In this document: piece after piece, positions 17,100 through 25,320 of the stretch
Position numbering within the stretch: position 1 is the first letter of the stretch
Layout: every line of letters starts with the position of its first letter
Assembly (NCBI RefSeq): GCF_014654205.1
Contig: NZ_BNAW01000016.1
Coordinates: 62,001 to 126,000, forward strand
Origin: Amycolatopsis bullii
GTDB lineage: Bacteria > Actinomycetota > Actinomycetes > Mycobacteriales > Pseudonocardiaceae
Direction of reading: 5' to 3'
Length of the DNA stretch: 64,000 nucleotides
Notes under the pieces: generated by a model
The model's input: the letters and a program-made list of their open reading frames with translations, nothing else
Database searches by the model: none
What the model was told of the DNA's origin: nothing
Program-made: the position numbers and the translations under genes

Positions 17100-18389
17100 G
17101 TGCCTGAATACCTGCCGACCGCGCCCTACAAGGGGACCCGGGACTTCCTGCCCGCCGAAATGTCCGTGCGTACCCAGGTGTTCGGTCATCTCTACGACGT
17201 CCTCGAGCGCCGCGGCTTCCTCCGCTACGACGGCCCGATCCTCGAGTCGGCCGAGATCTACGAGCGGAAGTCCGGCCAGGAGATCGCCGACAAGCAGCTG
17301 TACACGCTGACCGACAAGGGCGGGCGGCGGCTGGCGCTGCGGCCGGAGATGACGCCGTCGGTGGCGCGGATGATCGCCGGGAGCGCGAAGTCGCTGTCGT
17401 TCCCGGTCCGCTGGTACAGCCACCCGAACTGCCACCGCTACGAGGCGCCGCAGCGCGGCCGCGTGCGTGAGCACTGGCAGATCAACGCGGACATCTTCGG
17501 CTCGGACAGCGCCAACTGCGAGATCGAGATCTTCGAGCTGGTGCACGACCTGATGGCCGCGCTGGGCGCGACGCCGGACATGTTCGTGCTGCGCGTCAAC
17601 GACCGGAACCTGCTGACGTCCGCGCTCACCGATGTCGCCGGTGTGTCGGCGGACCACCTGGCCCAGGTGTTCGCGCTGGTCGACCGCTGGGAGAAGTACC
17701 CGCGCGAGAAGCTGGCCGAGAGCGCCGGGGAGATCGGGCTCTCGGACAAGCAGTTCGAGAAGCTGGCCGAGACGCTCGACGCGGGCGAGGCGCTGCTCGA
17801 CGAGCTGCCGGCCGACGTGCGGGAGCAGTCGAACCTGGTGCGGGTGCTCAACAGCAGCGCGGGTTCGCTGGTGAAGTACGAGCCGATGATCGTGCGCGGG
17901 CTGGCGTACTACACGTCGACCGTGTTCGAGGTCTTCGACACCTCGCCGGAGAACCGCCGTGCCCTCTTCGGCGGCGGCCGCTACAGCGACCTCGCGTCGA
18001 TGTTCACGCCGCAGCAGATCCCCGGCATCGGGTTCGGCATGGGCGACGTCACGCTGATCGACTTCCTCGACACGCACGGGCTGACCCCGGCCCCGCGCAG
18101 CGAGGTCGACGTCATGGTGATCCCGGTGACCGAGGACCTCTTCGACGCGGCCCGGTCGGTGGCCGCGTCCCTGCGCGGCGCGGGCCTGCGGACGTCGACG
18201 CCGATCGAGCACCGGAAGCTGGGCAAGGAACTGACCCGCGCGGACAAGGCGGGCGCGGTCGCGGTGGTGATCGTCGGCCAGGAGGACTGGGCCGCGGGGA
18301 ACGTGACGGTCCGCAGCCTGGCGACCCGGGAGCAGAACCCGGTCGCCGTCGCCGACGCCCCGGCGGCGGTGCGGGCGCTGCTGGCGTAA
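17100..18389 (+). CDS. hisS: Histidyl-tRNA synthetase, non-canonical type
   Basis: The 429-residue class II synthetase charges tRNA-His. Motif 1 (KGTRDFLPAEM near the N-terminus), a motif-2 loop (CHRYEAPQRGRVREHWQ near 115-131), the histidine-binding stretch VRGLAYYTSTVFE (near 262-274), motif 3 (GIGFGMGDVTL) and a C-terminal anticodon-binding domain are all present. Two details differ from usual bacterial enzymes: the motif-2 FRxE-type start is replaced by HRYE, and the conserved GLDYY reads GLAYY. The neighbours are also not the usual actinobacterial ones (relA, cyclophilin). It may be a second, divergent copy acquired by transfer, or a specialised paralogue. Translation starts at GTG 17100. 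Confidence 0.88.
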   Translation: MPEYLPTAPYKGTRDFLPAEMSVRTQVFGHLYDVLERRGFLRYDGPILESAEIYERKSGQEIADKQLYTLTDKGGRRLALRPEMTPSVARMIAGSAKSLSFPVRWYSHPNCHRYEAPQRGRVREHWQINADIFGSDSANCEIEIFELVHDLMAALGATPDMFVLRVNDRNLLTSALTDVAGVSADHLAQVFALVDRWEKYPREKLAESAGEIGLSDKQFEKLAETLDAGEALLDELPADVREQSNLVRVLNSSAGSLVKYEPMIVRGLAYYTSTVFEVFDTSPENRRALFGGGRYSDLASMFTPQQIPGIGFGMGDVTLIDFLDTHGLTPAPRSEVDVMVIPVTEDLFDAARSVAASLRGAGLRTSTPIEHRKLGKELTRADKAGAVAVVIVGQEDWAAGNVTVRSLATREQNPVAVADAPAAVRALLA

Positions 18390-18399
18390 ACCGGTTCGA

Positions 18400-18442
18400 C
18401 TCCCCCTCCGGCGCCCGGGCATCCTGGGCGGCGGAGGGGGAG
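18400..18442 (+). terminator. Hairpin covering the hisS 3' end and next ribosome site
   Basis: CTCCCCCTCCG (18400-18410) and CGGAGGGGGAG (18432-18442) pair perfectly over 11 bp, and GCCC/GGGC pairs inside the 21-nt loop. The right arm is also the purine-rich ribosome site of the ATG at 18447. The element could terminate hisS transcription, or, if read through, hide the start of the HEAT-repeat gene. No T-tract follows. Confidence 0.6.
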
Positions 18443-18446
18443 GCCG

Positions 18447-19679
18447 ATGATCGAGTTCGAAGACGTGCGGCAGTGGGTCGAGTTCGACCTCACCGTGCGG
18501 CGGGAGTCGGGGTACCGCCGCGGGCGACGGCTGAGCCGCCGGCCCTCACGGGAAGAGCTGGCCGAAGCCGCGTGCGACGGTGACGGGTACCTGCGCGAGG
18601 CCGCCGTCAAGCGGCTCGCGGTCAGCACCGATCCCGAAGCGCTGCCGCTGCTGCTGATCCGGTGCGTCGACTGGGTCCGGCCGGTCCGGGAACGCGCCCG
18701 GTCGGCCGTTCTGTCCAAACTGGACGATTCGGCCCTACGCGCGATGCTGCCGCTCATCGGTGTCCTGCGGCGGCGGGAGGTCGACGACTGGATGACCACG
18801 CTGCTGCGCGACGCACTGCCGAGCGTGCTCGACGCCGCCTTGGCCGTGGACGACCGGGAAAGCCGCCGCTGGGCGCACCGCGAGGCGCTCGGGCTGCTGG
18901 CGCGCGAGCGGCTGCTGGAAATCGCGTCCACGCACCCCGACTTCGTGGTGCGCGCGATCTGCGGCGACGCGCTGCTCGACCGCGGCGAGTGCGTCGAGGA
19001 ACTCCTGGCGGCCGGTGCACCGAAGGTCCGGGCGCGGGCGTTGACGCTGCTCGGTCCCGAAGCCCCCGTGGCCCGCCTCGCGGACCGGTCGTCGGCCGTG
19101 CGCGCGATGGCCCAGGTCCTCGTCCCGGACCCGGCGGCGCACTACCGCACGCTGCCGGTCTCGTTCGGCGCCCTCGCCGGGCTCGGCGAAACCGGCACGG
19201 CCGCCGACGCCCCGCTCCTGGAACGTCACCTCGCCGACGAGCGTCCCCGCGTCCGCCGGGCGGCCGTCCGCGGCCTGCGCCGGATCGCCCCGGAGTCGGC
19301 TGCGGTGCGGCCGTTGCTGACGGACCCGTCGCCCGCGGTGACCCGGGAGGTGGTGGCGTTCCTGCGTGGCCGGTTCGTCGACCCGGCCACGCTCCGGCCC
19401 CTCCTGGCCCCGGCCCACCCGCTCCACACGCGCCGCGCGGCCGCGGCCCTCCTCCGCGACCACGGCACCTGGCTGCGCCTGCACACGGACCTCACCCTCC
19501 TGGCCGACCCGGACCTCGCGGCCGACGCCCACCAGGACATCCACGCCTGGCTCCAGCACTCCGCGGCCACCTACACCACCCCGTCCCCCACCCTCGCCAC
19601 CGAAATCGAGGCCCACCTCGACCGCCTCCCGCCCGAAACAGCCCGCGAAATCCGCTTCGCCCTCCCGAAATCCCCGTGA
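18447..19679 (+). CDS. HEAT-repeat protein
   Basis: The 410-residue protein is almost entirely short helical pairs of the HEAT/PBS-lyase type. Examples are GYLREAAVKRLAVSTDPEAL, the following VRPVRERARSAVLSKLDD, PRVRRAAVRGLRRIAPES and PAVTREVVAFLRG, spaced about 30 residues apart. There is no catalytic motif, signal peptide or membrane helix, so it is probably a cytosolic scaffold or binding protein. Its strong AGGGGGAGG ribosome site lies in the hairpin at 18400-18442. The stop codon TGA (19677-19679) is the first element of the 21-bp repeat array. The partner is unknown. Confidence 0.8.
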   Translation: MIEFEDVRQWVEFDLTVRRESGYRRGRRLSRRPSREELAEAACDGDGYLREAAVKRLAVSTDPEALPLLLIRCVDWVRPVRERARSAVLSKLDDSALRAMLPLIGVLRRREVDDWMTTLLRDALPSVLDAALAVDDRESRRWAHREALGLLARERLLEIASTHPDFVVRAICGDALLDRGECVEELLAAGAPKVRARALTLLGPEAPVARLADRSSAVRAMAQVLVPDPAAHYRTLPVSFGALAGLGETGTAADAPLLERHLADERPRVRRAAVRGLRRIAPESAAVRPLLTDPSPAVTREVVAFLRGRFVDPATLRPLLAPAHPLHTRRAAAALLRDHGTWLRLHTDLTLLADPDLAADAHQDIHAWLQHSAATYTTPSPTLATEIEAHLDRLPPETAREIRFALPKSP

Positions 19680-19842
19680 TCAGCGGGGCATCACGTGTGT
19701 CTGGAGAGGCATCAAGCGTGATCAGAGGGGCATCTCGCGTGATCCGGGAGGCATCGCGCTGATGCCCGCTCAATCACGCGTGATGCCCGCCGGATCACGC
19801 GTGATGCCCGCTCGAGCACGCGTGATGCCTGCCGGATCACGA
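19677..19842. repeat. Inverted array of 21-bp palindromic units between convergent genes
   Basis: About eight units with an exact 21-bp period fill the gap between the HEAT-repeat gene and the histidine kinase gene. Four read GGGGCATC-type (from 19685), then the orientation flips near 19755-19762 and four read TGATGCCCGC-type to about 19842. The shared core is GGGCATCACGCGTGAT, itself containing the dyad ATCACGCGTGAT. The two halves are complementary, so a transcript from either side can fold a long stem. Both flanking stop codons lie inside the array (TGA 19677-19679 and, on the other strand, TCA 19837-19839). It probably acts at least as a bidirectional terminator. Confidence 0.85.
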
Positions 19843-21030
19843 GGGGTCGGCGCGGAGGAGGCGGAGGGTGAACGTGGCTCCGGAGCCGGGGCGGGCGGCC
19901 GCGGCGATGGTGCCGCCGTGGCCCGTCACCACTTCGCGGACCAGGGCGAGGCCGAGGCCGAAGCGGCGGCCGTCGCCGTCGGAGCCGCGGGCGAACCGCT
20001 CGAAGATGCGGTCCGCGTCGGCGGCCGGGAAGCCCACGCCCGTGTCGCGGACGCGCAGCTCCACGTGCCGCTCGTCCGGGACGCCGAGCCAGACCTCGAT
20101 CGAACCGCCCGGTGGGGTGTGGCCGAGCGCGTTGTCCAGCAACGCCGACAGCACGCGACGCAACGCCGTCGGCACGCCCTGGACGACGTACGGCCGCCGC
20201 TCGCGCGTCACCGCCAACCGGACCTGGCCCTCCGAAGCGCGCATCGCTTCCGCCGCCACCGCCTCCTCGGCCAGCACACCCAGCTCGACCAGCTCCAGCG
20301 ACGGCCGTTCGCCGCACGCCTGCGCCGACAGCAGCAGGTCCTCGACGACCTCGCCGAGTTCCCGCGTGCCGCGGACCAGGTGGTCGAGCTCCACCGCGTC
20401 GCGGCCGGACGCCCGCCGGGCCAGCAGCTGCGCGCGCGTGTGCAGCCGGGTCAGCGGCGCGCGCAGTTCGTGGGACGCGTCCGCGACAAACGTCCGCTGC
20501 CGTCGCAGCGCGTCTTCCAGCGGCCGGATCGCCCGGCGGGCCAGCACCCGCCCGGACCCCAGCGCGGCCAGCAGCGCCAGCGCCTCGGCGACACCGAGCC
20601 CGAACACCAGCGACGCCCGGTCCTGGATCTGGTACCGCTCCTCGAAGAACGCCTGGGAGACGACACCGCCGCGGTTCTCCACCCGGAAGGTGTACGTCAT
20701 CCCGTCGATCGACCGCCGCTCGATGTGGACGTCGCCGGGCGACGGCACGAACGCGTTCAGCTCCGGGATCGGCATCCCCGCCGGCGGCGGGCCCGCCGGC
20801 GCGTGCGCTCCCGGCGTGAACAGCCAGACGCAGCCGGGCGGGGTCGTGCCGGGGCCGAGCTGGATCGTCCTGGCCAGCAGCCGGTCCGCGTCGGCGTGCT
20901 GGCCCGAGAGCAGGATCCCGTACGCGATCGCGCCCGCGACGGCCACGAGCAGCGACACCACCACGGCGATCTGCGCGGTGATCACCCACCGCGCCCGCCG
21001 CAGGACCCGTTCCTCGGGAGCGGGACTCAT
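19837..21030 (-). CDS. Sensor histidine kinase
   Basis: The 397-residue kinase has a transmembrane helix near 15-38 (WVITAQIAVVVSLLVAVAGA), an extracytoplasmic domain of about 110 residues, a second helix near 150-170 (LVFGLGVAEALALLAAL), and then the catalytic core. The phospho-accepting histidine is H187 in SHELRAPLTR. The ATP-binding G1/F/G2 elements read DTGVGFPAADADRIFERF and then RFGLGLALVREVV. It overlaps the response-regulator gene by 4 bp and surely pairs with it. The signal is unknown. The stop codon lies in the last unit of the repeat array. Confidence 0.93.
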   Translation of the reverse strand: MSPAPEERVLRRARWVITAQIAVVVSLLVAVAGAIAYGILLSGQHADADRLLARTIQLGPGTTPPGCVWLFTPGAHAPAGPPPAGMPIPELNAFVPSPGDVHIERRSIDGMTYTFRVENRGGVVSQAFFEERYQIQDRASLVFGLGVAEALALLAALGSGRVLARRAIRPLEDALRRQRTFVADASHELRAPLTRLHTRAQLLARRASGRDAVELDHLVRGTRELGEVVEDLLLSAQACGERPSLELVELGVLAEEAVAAEAMRASEGQVRLAVTRERRPYVVQGVPTALRRVLSALLDNALGHTPPGGSIEVWLGVPDERHVELRVRDTGVGFPAADADRIFERFARGSDGDGRRFGLGLALVREVVTGHGGTIAAAARPGSGATFTLRLLRADPS

Positions 21031-21701
21031 ACCACGCCGATCTGGTACCCGAGGCCGTGCACGGTCCGCACGGCGTCCCGGCCGAGCTTGCGCCGCAGGT
21101 AGTACACGTATGTGTCCACAATGGACTCACCGGTCGAGTCGGCGAACACGCGCGTGCGCAACGCGGCCCGCGGGTGGATCGCCTTGGGCCGCTGGGCCAG
21201 CGTCCGCAGCAGCTCGAACTCCCGGCCGGACAACGTGATCCGCTCGCCGCGCGGCAGCACGACCTCGTGCCGCCGCAGGTCGAGGGCGGCCGTGCCGAGC
21301 GGCAGGCACTCGGCGCCGTCGAGGTCACGACGACCCAGCGCGCGCAGCCGCGCGAGCAGCTCCTCGGCCTCGAACGGCTTGACGAGGTAGTCGTCCGCGC
21401 CGGCGTCGAGGCCCGCCACGCGGTCGGCCACCTCCCCCAGCGCCGAGAGCACCAGGACCCGCGTGGTCACCGCCCGGGCCCGCAGCCGCCGCAGCAGCTC
21501 CAGCCCGTCGAGCACCGGGACGCGGCGGTCGATGACCATCACGTCGTAGCTCCCGGTGAGCCCGAGGTGCAGACCACGCTGGCCGTCGTGCGCCACCTCG
21601 GTCTCGTAGCCCTCGTCCGCAAGCAGCTCCCCCAGCATGCCCGCCAGTTCCCGGTCGTCTTCGACCAGCAGCACTCTCGGCTTCGCCACCCCGTCGCGCA
21701 C
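21027..21701 (-). CDS. OmpR/PhoB-family response regulator
   Basis: The 224-residue regulator has a receiver domain (about 9-120) with acidic pocket E14-D15-D16, phosphoacceptor D58 in VIDRRVP, a switch serine near 86 and K108 in LVKPF. A winged-helix DNA-binding domain follows, ending SIVDTYVYYLRRKLGRD. GTG 21701 is used as start; a second in-frame GTG four codons on is an alternative. Partner of the kinase at 19837-21030. The target genes are not evident from the sequence. The tail-to-head neighbour at 21738 belongs to another operon read in the same direction. Confidence 0.94.
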   Translation of the reverse strand: MRDGVAKPRVLLVEDDRELAGMLGELLADEGYETEVAHDGQRGLHLGLTGSYDVMVIDRRVPVLDGLELLRRLRARAVTTRVLVLSALGEVADRVAGLDAGADDYLVKPFEAEELLARLRALGRRDLDGAECLPLGTAALDLRRHEVVLPRGERITLSGREFELLRTLAQRPKAIHPRAALRTRVFADSTGESIVDTYVYYLRRKLGRDAVRTVHGLGYQIGVV

Positions 21702-21737
21702 CGATCCATCTTGGCAGTTATTTCCGAACTTGAAGAA

Positions 21738-23018
21738 TCAACTTTTCCCGGTCACCGGCACAGGTTCGGCCGTCAGGAGTACCTCGGTGCTCCCCTTGCG
21801 CGCATCGCGCCGGTCGAGCCAGGCCAGCACCGGCGCGGTCATGATCGTGGTGACCAGCGCGACGAGCACCAGCACCGTGAACAACGCCGGGGAGACGATC
21901 CCCGCGGCGAGCCCGACGTTGAGCGCGATCAGCTGCATCAGCCCGCGGGCGTTGACGAGCACGCCGACGCGCGTGGCGATCGCCGGCGGCTCTCCCGCCA
22001 GCCGGGCCGCGCCCCAGGACGCGCCCAGCTTGCCGATGATCGCGACCGCCACCGTCAGCAGCGCGAAGGCGAGCAGCTTCGGGTCGGCGAGCAGCGCGAA
22101 CCGGGTGTTGAGGCCGGAATAGGTGAAGAACAGCGGGACGAACACGATCGACCCGATCGGCATGATCTTCGCGAGCACGGCGTCGGAGGCCGCACCGCGC
22201 GGGAACGCCACCCCGACGGTGAACGCGCCGAACACCGCGTACAGCCCGATCGTGTCGGTGAACCAGGCGGCCGCGAACAACGTCATCGCGGTGATGAGCA
22301 CCCGCTGGTCGACGCTCACCCGGTCACTGCCCATCACCCGGGCCAGCAGGCGCCGCCCGACGATGAACACCAGCAGCGCGAACAGCAGCCCGCCGCCGAG
22401 CGCGAGCGCGATCGGTCCCAGCGACCCGGCGTGCATGCCCAGCACGACGGCCAGCAGCAGCCACGCGAGGACGTCGTCGAGCGCGCCGCAGGCCAGCGCG
22501 AGCGAGCCGAACCGCGTCGAGCCGATCCCGCGTTCGGTGATGATCCGCACCATCATCGGGAACGCCGTGATCGCCACCGCCACCCCGACGAACGCGGCCG
22601 ACGTCACCAGCGAAACGCCGACCTTGCCGATGCCGACCCACGACGTGCCCAGCACCGCGACGCCGACTCCGAGCGCCAGGGGCACCAGTGTCCCGGCCGA
22701 GGAGATCGCCGCGACCGACTTGCGCGAGCTCATGATGCTGCGCAGGTTGAACTCGTAGCCGGCGCCGAACATGTAGATGACCAGGCCGATCTGGCCGCCG
22801 ACGTAGAGCAGCGGCCGGATCGCGTCCGGGAACAGCGCCGCCTGGACGTCCGGCAGCAGCAGCCCGAACAGCGAGGGGCCGAGCAGCACGCCGGCGATCA
22901 TCTCCCCGACCACCGGCGGCTGGCCGAGCTTGACCGCGACCAGGCAGACCACCCGGACCACCACGAGGATCGCCACGACGGCGAGGAAGAACACCGGTGC
23001 CGCTTCGGACGGGCTCAT
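21738..23018 (-). CDS. CPA2-family cation/proton antiporter
   Basis: The 426-residue integral membrane protein has about 12-13 helices and the signature features of monovalent cation:proton antiporter-2 proteins: PPVVGEMIAGVLLGPSLFG near residues 33-51, the helix region with ACGALDDVLAWLLLA holding paired acidic residues (D-D), and VLVNARGLMQLIALNVG near the end. It probably exchanges K+ or Na+ for protons. The ATG at 23018 overlaps the P450-like gene's stop (ATGA), so it is the last of four overlapped genes with three redox enzymes. The link may be ion homeostasis or export tied to that pathway. A longer upstream reading frame is not homologous. Confidence 0.9.
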   Translation of the reverse strand: MSPSEAAPVFFLAVVAILVVVRVVCLVAVKLGQPPVVGEMIAGVLLGPSLFGLLLPDVQAALFPDAIRPLLYVGGQIGLVIYMFGAGYEFNLRSIMSSRKSVAAISSAGTLVPLALGVGVAVLGTSWVGIGKVGVSLVTSAAFVGVAVAITAFPMMVRIITERGIGSTRFGSLALACGALDDVLAWLLLAVVLGMHAGSLGPIALALGGGLLFALLVFIVGRRLLARVMGSDRVSVDQRVLITAMTLFAAAWFTDTIGLYAVFGAFTVGVAFPRGAASDAVLAKIMPIGSIVFVPLFFTYSGLNTRFALLADPKLLAFALLTVAVAIIGKLGASWGAARLAGEPPAIATRVGVLVNARGLMQLIALNVGLAAGIVSPALFTVLVLVALVTTIMTAPVLAWLDRRDARKGSTEVLLTAEPVPVTGKS

Positions 23019-24256
23019 CGGTTGCCTCCGGCGAAGTAGGTCGAACACAGGGCAAGGCGGCGGGCGTCGAGGACCATGTACGTGCCGAACACGAGCTGGG
23101 CGAAGCTGCGCCAGACGTCTTCCCAGCGGTCGCGGACCCCGAGCCACACCAGGGGCGCGCGCCGCGGACGGGCTCCGCGGGGCGTGAGCAGCGCCGGGCC
23201 GCGGTTGGGGATCGAGCGCGTGTGCGCGGCCGTCGAAGCGAGGCTGAAGCGGCGCAGCACCTCCTGGGTCACGACCCGCATGGTCGGCGGCGCGAGTCCC
23301 CGGGCCGGGCAGGCGCGGTTCTGCGCGACGCCGAACGGGATGAAGTCCTCCTTGGCCGACTGCTCGGCGAAGCCGGGGTAGCTGAAGCACAGCACCGTCC
23401 CGGCCGGGATGGTGAGGTGGTCCAGCTCGATGTCCGCGGTGGAGATCCGGTGCGCGATGCCGAAGAGCGGGTACGCACGCAACCCGTCGTCAATAACACT
23501 GTCGATGACGTTGTCGGCGTCCTCCGGGTGCTCGGCGAGCCGCTGCTGAAGGCTCTCGTCCTGCGCGATGATCATCAGCAGGTGCGCCATCGCCTCCGAC
23601 ATCTGCACGACGGCGGTGGTGAAGAACGTGCCCTGCAGGTAGTAGGCCTGTTCCTCCGGGGTCAGGGACTGCGGGAGCGGGTGCGGGACGTCGGCGAGGC
23701 GCTGCCTGAGGTACTTCGTCAGCCGCGCGCGGCGGCGCATGTTCCGCGGCCGCACGCACTTCAGGGCCGAGGCGACGTCGTCCGCGTGCGCCACGATGAG
23801 CTCGCGGGCCCGCGGCGGGCACGGTTCGTCGAACACCAGCTCGTAGTACAGCTCGGCCCAGATCGGCATCATCTCGTCGCGCAGCCGGACGAGGCCGGGG
23901 CGGACGCCGGCCAGGACGTGCCGGGCCACGCGCCGGGTCAGCTCTTCGGACTCCTTTTTGGACTTGACCAGGATGTGCCGGGTGCACTTGGCGACCTCGT
24001 CGTAGCGCGGGCCGGCTTCGAGGTGTTCCTGGTGCACCTGCGGCCCCGGCGAGAGCCAGTACCAGAACAGGTCGGACAGCGCGGCGCCGCGGCTGCGGCC
24101 GTTCGCCGCCGGGTCGGCGTAGACGCGCCGGAAGTCGGCGGCACCGACCTGCGGGCCCGGGATGGTCACCACGTCCTGGCCGTTGACCAGCGCGAAGATC
24201 CGCATCCGCAAGGCGACGACCCGCTCGGGCAGCCAGGCGAGGACCTTGCCGATCAT
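23015..24256 (-). CDS. Atypical cytochrome P450-like protein
   Basis: The 413-residue protein resembles a cytochrome P450. A probable I-helix GTFFTTAVVQMSEAMAHLL lacks the usual A/G-G-x-D/E-T. The K-helix E-x-x-R is D257-G-L-R260. The haem-thiolate loop reads FGVAQNRACPAR with C316 as ligand, missing two of its normally conserved glycines. About 90 residues follow the cysteine, including hydrophobic and aromatic patches. It sits between the FMN oxidase and antiporter genes, overlapping both by 4 bp. It may be a P450 with altered chemistry or a haem-protein relative. Start ATG 24256 opens MIGKVLAWLPERV. Confidence 0.75.
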   Translation of the reverse strand: MIGKVLAWLPERVVALRMRIFALVNGQDVVTIPGPQVGAADFRRVYADPAANGRSRGAALSDLFWYWLSPGPQVHQEHLEAGPRYDEVAKCTRHILVKSKKESEELTRRVARHVLAGVRPGLVRLRDEMMPIWAELYYELVFDEPCPPRARELIVAHADDVASALKCVRPRNMRRRARLTKYLRQRLADVPHPLPQSLTPEEQAYYLQGTFFTTAVVQMSEAMAHLLMIIAQDESLQQRLAEHPEDADNVIDSVIDDGLRAYPLFGIAHRISTADIELDHLTIPAGTVLCFSYPGFAEQSAKEDFIPFGVAQNRACPARGLAPPTMRVVTQEVLRRFSLASTAAHTRSIPNRGPALLTPRGARPRRAPLVWLGVRDRWEDVWRSFAQLVFGTYMVLDARRLALCSTYFAGGNR

Positions 24257-25320
24257 CGCCGCACCTGGTCCGGGGTGAGATCGGCCGGGTGCCGGCCGCC
24301 GCACAGCGCGAGGGCCTGGTCGAAGTCGGCCCGCAGCATCTCCAGCACCTCCGAGACGCCTTCGCGGCCGCCCGCCGCCAGTCCCCACACGACCGGGCGG
24401 CCGACGCCGACCGCGTCCGCGCCGAGGGCGAGCGCCTTGACGACGTCGGTGCCGCGGCGGATCCCGCCGTCCAGCAGCACCGGCAGCGCTCCCCCGACGG
24501 CCGCCGCGATCTCCGGCAGCACGTCGATGGTGGCGGGCACGGTGTCGAGCTGGCGGCCGCCGTGGTTGGACACGACGATCCCGGCGACACCGTGGTGCAC
24601 GGCCAGCCGCGCGTCTTCGGCGTGGAGCAGGCCCTTGATCAGCACCGGGAGCCTGGTCTTCGACCGCAGCCACGCGATGTGGTCCCAGTTCAGCGCCGAC
24701 ATGACGATGTCGCGAACGTGGCTGGCGGTGCCGCCGCTGCGGTTCTCGCCGATGTTGCGGAGGTTCTCCACGGCCAGGCCGGGCGGCAGGTCGTGGAAGG
24801 CGTTGCGGTCGTCGCGTTCGCGGCGGCCGAGCACCGGCGAGTCGACGGTGACGACGAACGCCTTCACCCCGGCGTTTTCGGCGCGGCGCACGATCGCCTC
24901 GGTGAACTCCAGGTCCGGCTGCAGGTAGAGCTGGAACCACAGGCCCGGGTCCGGCGCGACCTCGCGGGCGGCCGCGGCGATGTCCTCGATCGCCGTGGTC
25001 GAGGCCATGCTGACGATCATGATCGTGCCCGCCCGGGCCGCCGCCCGCGCGGTGGCGAGCTCGCCGTCGGGGTGCGCGAGCCGGTGGAACGCCGTGGGCG
25101 CGACGAGGATCGGCATCGAGGACGGCGTCCCGAGCAGGTCGACGCTCAGGTCCCGTTTGTCGCTGCCGCGCAGCACGCGGGGAACCAAGCGGAGGCGTTT
25201 GTACGCTTCTTCGTTTTCCCGCAAGGTGATTTCGTCCTGCGCGCCGCCCGCGAAGTAGTCGTAGTGGGCCGGGTCGAGGCGTTCCCGGGCCGTCGCCTCG
25301 AACTCCGCGATCGTCCGCAT
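24253..25320 (-). CDS. FMN-dependent alpha-hydroxyacid oxidase
   Basis: The 355-residue TIM-barrel flavoenzyme oxidises 2-hydroxyacids to 2-oxoacids. Family signatures are the N-terminal Y-x-Y/F-F-A-G-G-A stretch (HYDYFAGGAQDE), PILVAPTAFHRL, IMIVSMAS near the substrate loop, the FMN lysine in LPVLIKG, and the catalytic H253 with R256 in SNHGGRQLD, then LLDGGIRRGTDVVKALALGA. It resembles lactate oxidase and hydroxymandelate oxidase and lacks a membrane anchor. It overlaps the P450-like gene by ATGA and the flavoprotein gene by TGATG. A substrate shared with those two redox enzymes is likely but unidentified. Confidence 0.9.
   Translation of the reverse strand: MRTIAEFEATARERLDPAHYDYFAGGAQDEITLRENEEAYKRLRLVPRVLRGSDKRDLSVDLLGTPSSMPILVAPTAFHRLAHPDGELATARAAARAGTIMIVSMASTTAIEDIAAAAREVAPDPGLWFQLYLQPDLEFTEAIVRRAENAGVKAFVVTVDSPVLGRRERDDRNAFHDLPPGLAVENLRNIGENRSGGTASHVRDIVMSALNWDHIAWLRSKTRLPVLIKGLLHAEDARLAVHHGVAGIVVSNHGGRQLDTVPATIDVLPEIAAAVGGALPVLLDGGIRRGTDVVKALALGADAVGVGRPVVWGLAAGGREGVSEVLEMLRADFDQALALCGGRHPADLTPDQVRR

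Noticed and set aside
18391..18412. tRNA-like T-arm sequence GGTTCGACTCC after hisS
   Set aside because: The flanking 5-bp stem does not pair and no D-arm, anticodon arm or acceptor stem exists upstream; it belongs to a hairpin.
19677..19842. CRISPR array
   Set aside because: Units abut with a fixed 21-bp period, have no unique spacers, and no cas genes are present.
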